A program made the position numbers and the translations under genes. Shown piece after piece: positions 5,849-7,359 of a stretch of DNA of 7,359 nt (the first letter of the stretch is position 1; the number at the start of each line of letters is the position of its first letter). The stretch spans positions 15,886 through 23,244 of the forward strand of contig PKXE01000077.1 of NCBI GenBank assembly GCA_003132265.1. The letters are read 5' to 3'. This DNA is from Candidatus Dormiibacterota bacterium. Its GTDB lineage: Bacteria; Chloroflexota; Dormibacteria; Aeolococcales; Bog-877. The notes beneath the pieces were generated by a model that was not told the origin of the DNA, did not search any database, and was given only the letters and a program-made list of their open reading frames with translations.

Positions 5849-6999
5849 GACGCACCTGGCGGTCCGCCGAGGCGCCCGCGACGGTTCCCGCCTCAGATGT
5901 GGCGAGCGAGATCGTCTGGGGCTCTCTGGCAGGAGTGGCCGTCTTCGACCATTCAGGCCGGCTGGCTTACTCGAACCCCACCTTCCGGCAATCGTCGCTG
6001 CTGTCGGAACTGGTCGATGGGCGCGGCTATCTCGCTAGTGCCGCCTTGGAGGGTGTTCGTCGAGAGGTGGTTCACCGGGGCGACGGCAGTGGGCCCCGGT
6101 CTACCAGGACAGTCGCGGGGGGCCACACCCTGGACGTCGAGGTGGTCCCGCTCAAGGTCGCCCCCGAATGGACTGCCATGGTCATCCGCGGCCGTGAGAC
6201 AGACAGCGACCCCAGCTCCGACGCTCTGACCCTCTCTCTGCTAGTGCACGAACTCCGGGGACCGCTCCTCTTGGCCCAGGAGTCATTGGAGGTCCTGACC
6301 CAGCTGGCCGACGGCAGCCCAGCCGAACTCCGGGACGCGGTCGCTCGTCAGGGGCGCTCGCTGACGCGCCTCACCGGGCTGGTTCAGGGCCTCAGCGACT
6401 TGAGCCGCGCGCGCGCCCTGGACCGCACGCGTCATTCCTGGACTGCGGTAGACCTGGCGAGGCAGGTCGAAGACGTGGCAGAGATCTACCGGGAACTGGC
6501 GGTAGCTAGAGGGTTTGATCTCGTGGTCGCGTTGGAGAGGGATGTCCCTGCCATCGACGGGCACGCGGAACTCCTGGCCCGCGCGATCGCCAACCTGGTG
6601 GACAACGCCTTGAAGTACGCTTCCGCGCCCGGTCCCATTCGTCTCTCGCTGCGACGGAGTGGCGCCCTCGCGGTGGTGGAGGTAGCCGACAGCGGGCCAG
6701 GGATAGCTCAGGCCGATCAGCCATCCATCTTCACCGAGTTCTATCGGCTGCCTGCAGCCCGGGCGGCCAGGACGCCCGGGACCGGCCTGGGGCTGGCGGT
6801 GGCCCGCCGCGTCGCCCAGGCGCACGGGGGCCGGCTCTCCCTGGAGAGCCAGGTCGGCGCAGGAAGCGCGTTCAGGCTGAGCTTCCTCCTGGCCCGAGGA
6901 GGACGCATCGGTGTCGAGCCCGGCCCGAGATGGGAAGCGGGGGCATCGGTGGCCACTCAGGACCCGACGTTCACGCGAGGGTTTGCCAGCCCGCCGTGA
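5845..6999 (+). CDS. Soluble PAS-domain sensor histidine kinase
   Basis: 384-residue kinase, the likely partner of the preceding response regulator: its ATG overlaps that gene's stop by 4 bases, and GAGG lies 7 bases upstream. A PAS-like domain occupies about residues 20-117 (GVAVFDHSGRLAYSNPTF is the typical start). HisKA follows, with H-box LLVHELRGPL and phospho-acceptor H135. The HATPase_c domain has N-box NLVDNALKYA (250-259), G1 ADSGPGI (281-287), F-box FTEFYRL (296-302) and G2 GTGLGL (312-317). All catalytic motifs look intact. No membrane segment or signal peptide is visible, so it should sense a cytoplasmic or membrane-proximal cue through PAS. About 35 residues of Gly/Pro/Arg-rich tail (350-384) follow the ATPase domain and match no domain I recognise. 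Confidence 0.96.
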   Translation: MRRTWRSAEAPATVPASDVASEIVWGSLAGVAVFDHSGRLAYSNPTFRQSSLLSELVDGRGYLASAALEGVRREVVHRGDGSGPRSTRTVAGGHTLDVEVVPLKVAPEWTAMVIRGRETDSDPSSDALTLSLLVHELRGPLLLAQESLEVLTQLADGSPAELRDAVARQGRSLTRLTGLVQGLSDLSRARALDRTRHSWTAVDLARQVEDVAEIYRELAVARGFDLVVALERDVPAIDGHAELLARAIANLVDNALKYASAPGPIRLSLRRSGALAVVEVADSGPGIAQADQPSIFTEFYRLPAARAARTPGTGLGLAVARRVAQAHGGRLSLESQVGAGSAFRLSFLLARGGRIGVEPGPRWEAGASVATQDPTFTRGFASPP

Positions 7000-7020
7000 C
7001 GCCCTTCGGGACGTCGGGTC
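6961..7020. repeat. Long-loop 10-base inverted repeat spanning the kinase stop codon
   Basis: GACCCGACGT (6961-6970) and its exact complement ACGTCGGGTC (7011-7020) flank a 40-base loop that contains the kinase stop codon. It could fold in the 3' end of the mRNA, but no T-run follows, so an intrinsic terminator is not well supported. A chance repeat of this size cannot be excluded in GC-rich DNA. Confidence 0.35.
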
Positions 7021-7057
7021 GGCCGGAGAGCCGGGGCTCGGGTCAACCGCTCACCGA

Positions 7058-7073
7058 ACTCGGGCCGCCGAGT
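7058..7073. repeat. Short perfect hairpin upstream of the tRNA gene
   Basis: ACTCGG (7058-7063) and CCGAGT (7068-7073) form a perfect 6-base-pair stem with a 4-base GCCG loop. It lies between the kinase gene and the tRNA and ends on the first base of the putative tRNA -10 box. It could be the end of the kinase transcript or a protein site, but it lacks a T-tract. Confidence 0.3.
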
Positions 7074-7078
7074 AAACT
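7073..7078 (+). promoter_or_regulatory. Putative -10 box of the tRNA-Lys promoter
   Basis: TAAACT fits the TANNNT -10 pattern and lies 16 bases before the mature tRNA 5' end, a reasonable place for a short leader. The -35 position shows only a weak match (CTCACC near 7050). Supported mainly by position and the hexamer. Confidence 0.35.
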
Positions 7079-7094
7079 CACCGTTGGGCGGCTA

Positions 7095-7171
7095 GCCCGC
7101 ATGGCTCAACTGGTTAGAGCAGGGGACTCTTAATCCCAAGGTTGCAGGTTCGAGTCCTGCTGCGGGCACCA
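7095..7171 (+). tRNA. tRNA-Lys (anticodon CTT)
   Basis: Complete cloverleaf. The acceptor stem GCCCGCA pairs perfectly with TGCGGGC. The D-arm is GCTC/GAGC with a 9-base loop containing GG. The anticodon arm has loop CTCTTAA, placing anticodon CTT at 7129-7131, so it reads AAG lysine codons. The variable loop is 5 bases. The T-arm is GCAGG/CCTGC with loop TTCGAGT. The discriminator base is A, and CCA is encoded at 7169-7171. The outer anticodon-stem pair (27-43) is a G-A mismatch; all other stem pairs are canonical. No integrase or repeat that would mark an attachment site is visible beside it. Confidence 0.97.
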
Positions 7172-7294
7172 CTTTTCGAGGGGGTCTAGCGTCCAGCAGC
7201 CAGTGCCGCCACTCTTGACAGCCCTTGACCGCCTCCAGGATCGGGGCCGCCATCCTAAACTGGTGGTTGTCGGACGCTGAGGATTGGAGCAGTC

Positions 7295-7359
7295 ATGGAC
7301 AACAACTTGGTCGACCAGGTGGTCGATGTCGCCCAACAGGTGGTGGCCAGCGGGGCAAT
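7295..7359 (+). CDS. Unidentified protein, N-terminal fragment cut by the right edge
   Basis: ATG at 7295 opens a frame that stays open for 21 codons to the edge (MDNNLVDQVVDVAQQVVASGA). GGAG (7286-7289) lies 5 bases upstream, a good ribosome site. A TAAACT hexamer (7256-7261) could be a -10 box, and two TTGAC copies (7215-7219 and 7225-7229) lie upstream at spacings that do not fit a standard -35. The visible residues suggest an amphipathic helix, with no signal peptide. I do not recognise the family and give no function. Confidence 0.5.
   Translation, partial: MDNNLVDQVVDVAQQVVASGA

Noticed and set aside
7095..7359. tRNA-Lys as an integration site for a mobile element
   Set aside because: tRNA genes are common attachment sites, but no integrase, repeated tRNA 3' end or composition shift is visible in the flank available.

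Overview
This is a high-GC window. Most of it is one leftward (minus-strand) operon for the motor and assembly core of a Tad/Flp-type (type IVc) pilus. A small regulatory cassette sits at the head of the operon, followed by a tRNA gene and the start of an unrelated gene. Base composition, GTG starts, TANNNT-like -10 boxes and the lack of a secretin gene between cpaB and the CpaE-like gene suggest a monoderm high-GC lineage (Actinomycetota, or a Chloroflexota/Dormibacterota-type organism). The sequence alone does not settle which.

Minus strand, in transcription order: an ECF-type sigma factor (4973-4392), CpaB/RcpC-like protein (4210-3476), CpaE/TadZ-like ATPase (3471-2578), secretion ATPase TadA/CpaF (2581-1202), inner-membrane platform protein TadB (1198-221), and the N-terminus of TadC, which runs off the left edge (216-1). 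From cpaB onward the genes are separated by 4 bases or fewer or overlap by 4, so they look translationally coupled. Pilin, TadE/F and prepilin peptidase genes are not in the window; they may lie beyond the left edge.

Plus strand, divergent from the sigma factor across a 182-base regulatory region: an OmpR/PhoB-family response regulator (5156-5848) overlapping by 4 bases a soluble PAS-containing histidine kinase (5845-6999). A tRNA-Lys(CTT) with encoded CCA follows (7095-7171). At the right edge is the first 21 codons of an unidentified gene (7295 onward).

The arrangement suggests a cytoplasmic two-component system and an ECF sigma factor that together control pilus expression. This is inferred from position only. 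The most notable non-coding signals are a perfect GC-rich hairpin directly abutting the sigma factor's Shine-Dalgarno sequence and a cluster of palindromes and direct repeats in front of cpaB. I see no CRISPR array, insertion sequence, integrase or defence system. The coding content is a recognisable Tad locus, not a new system.
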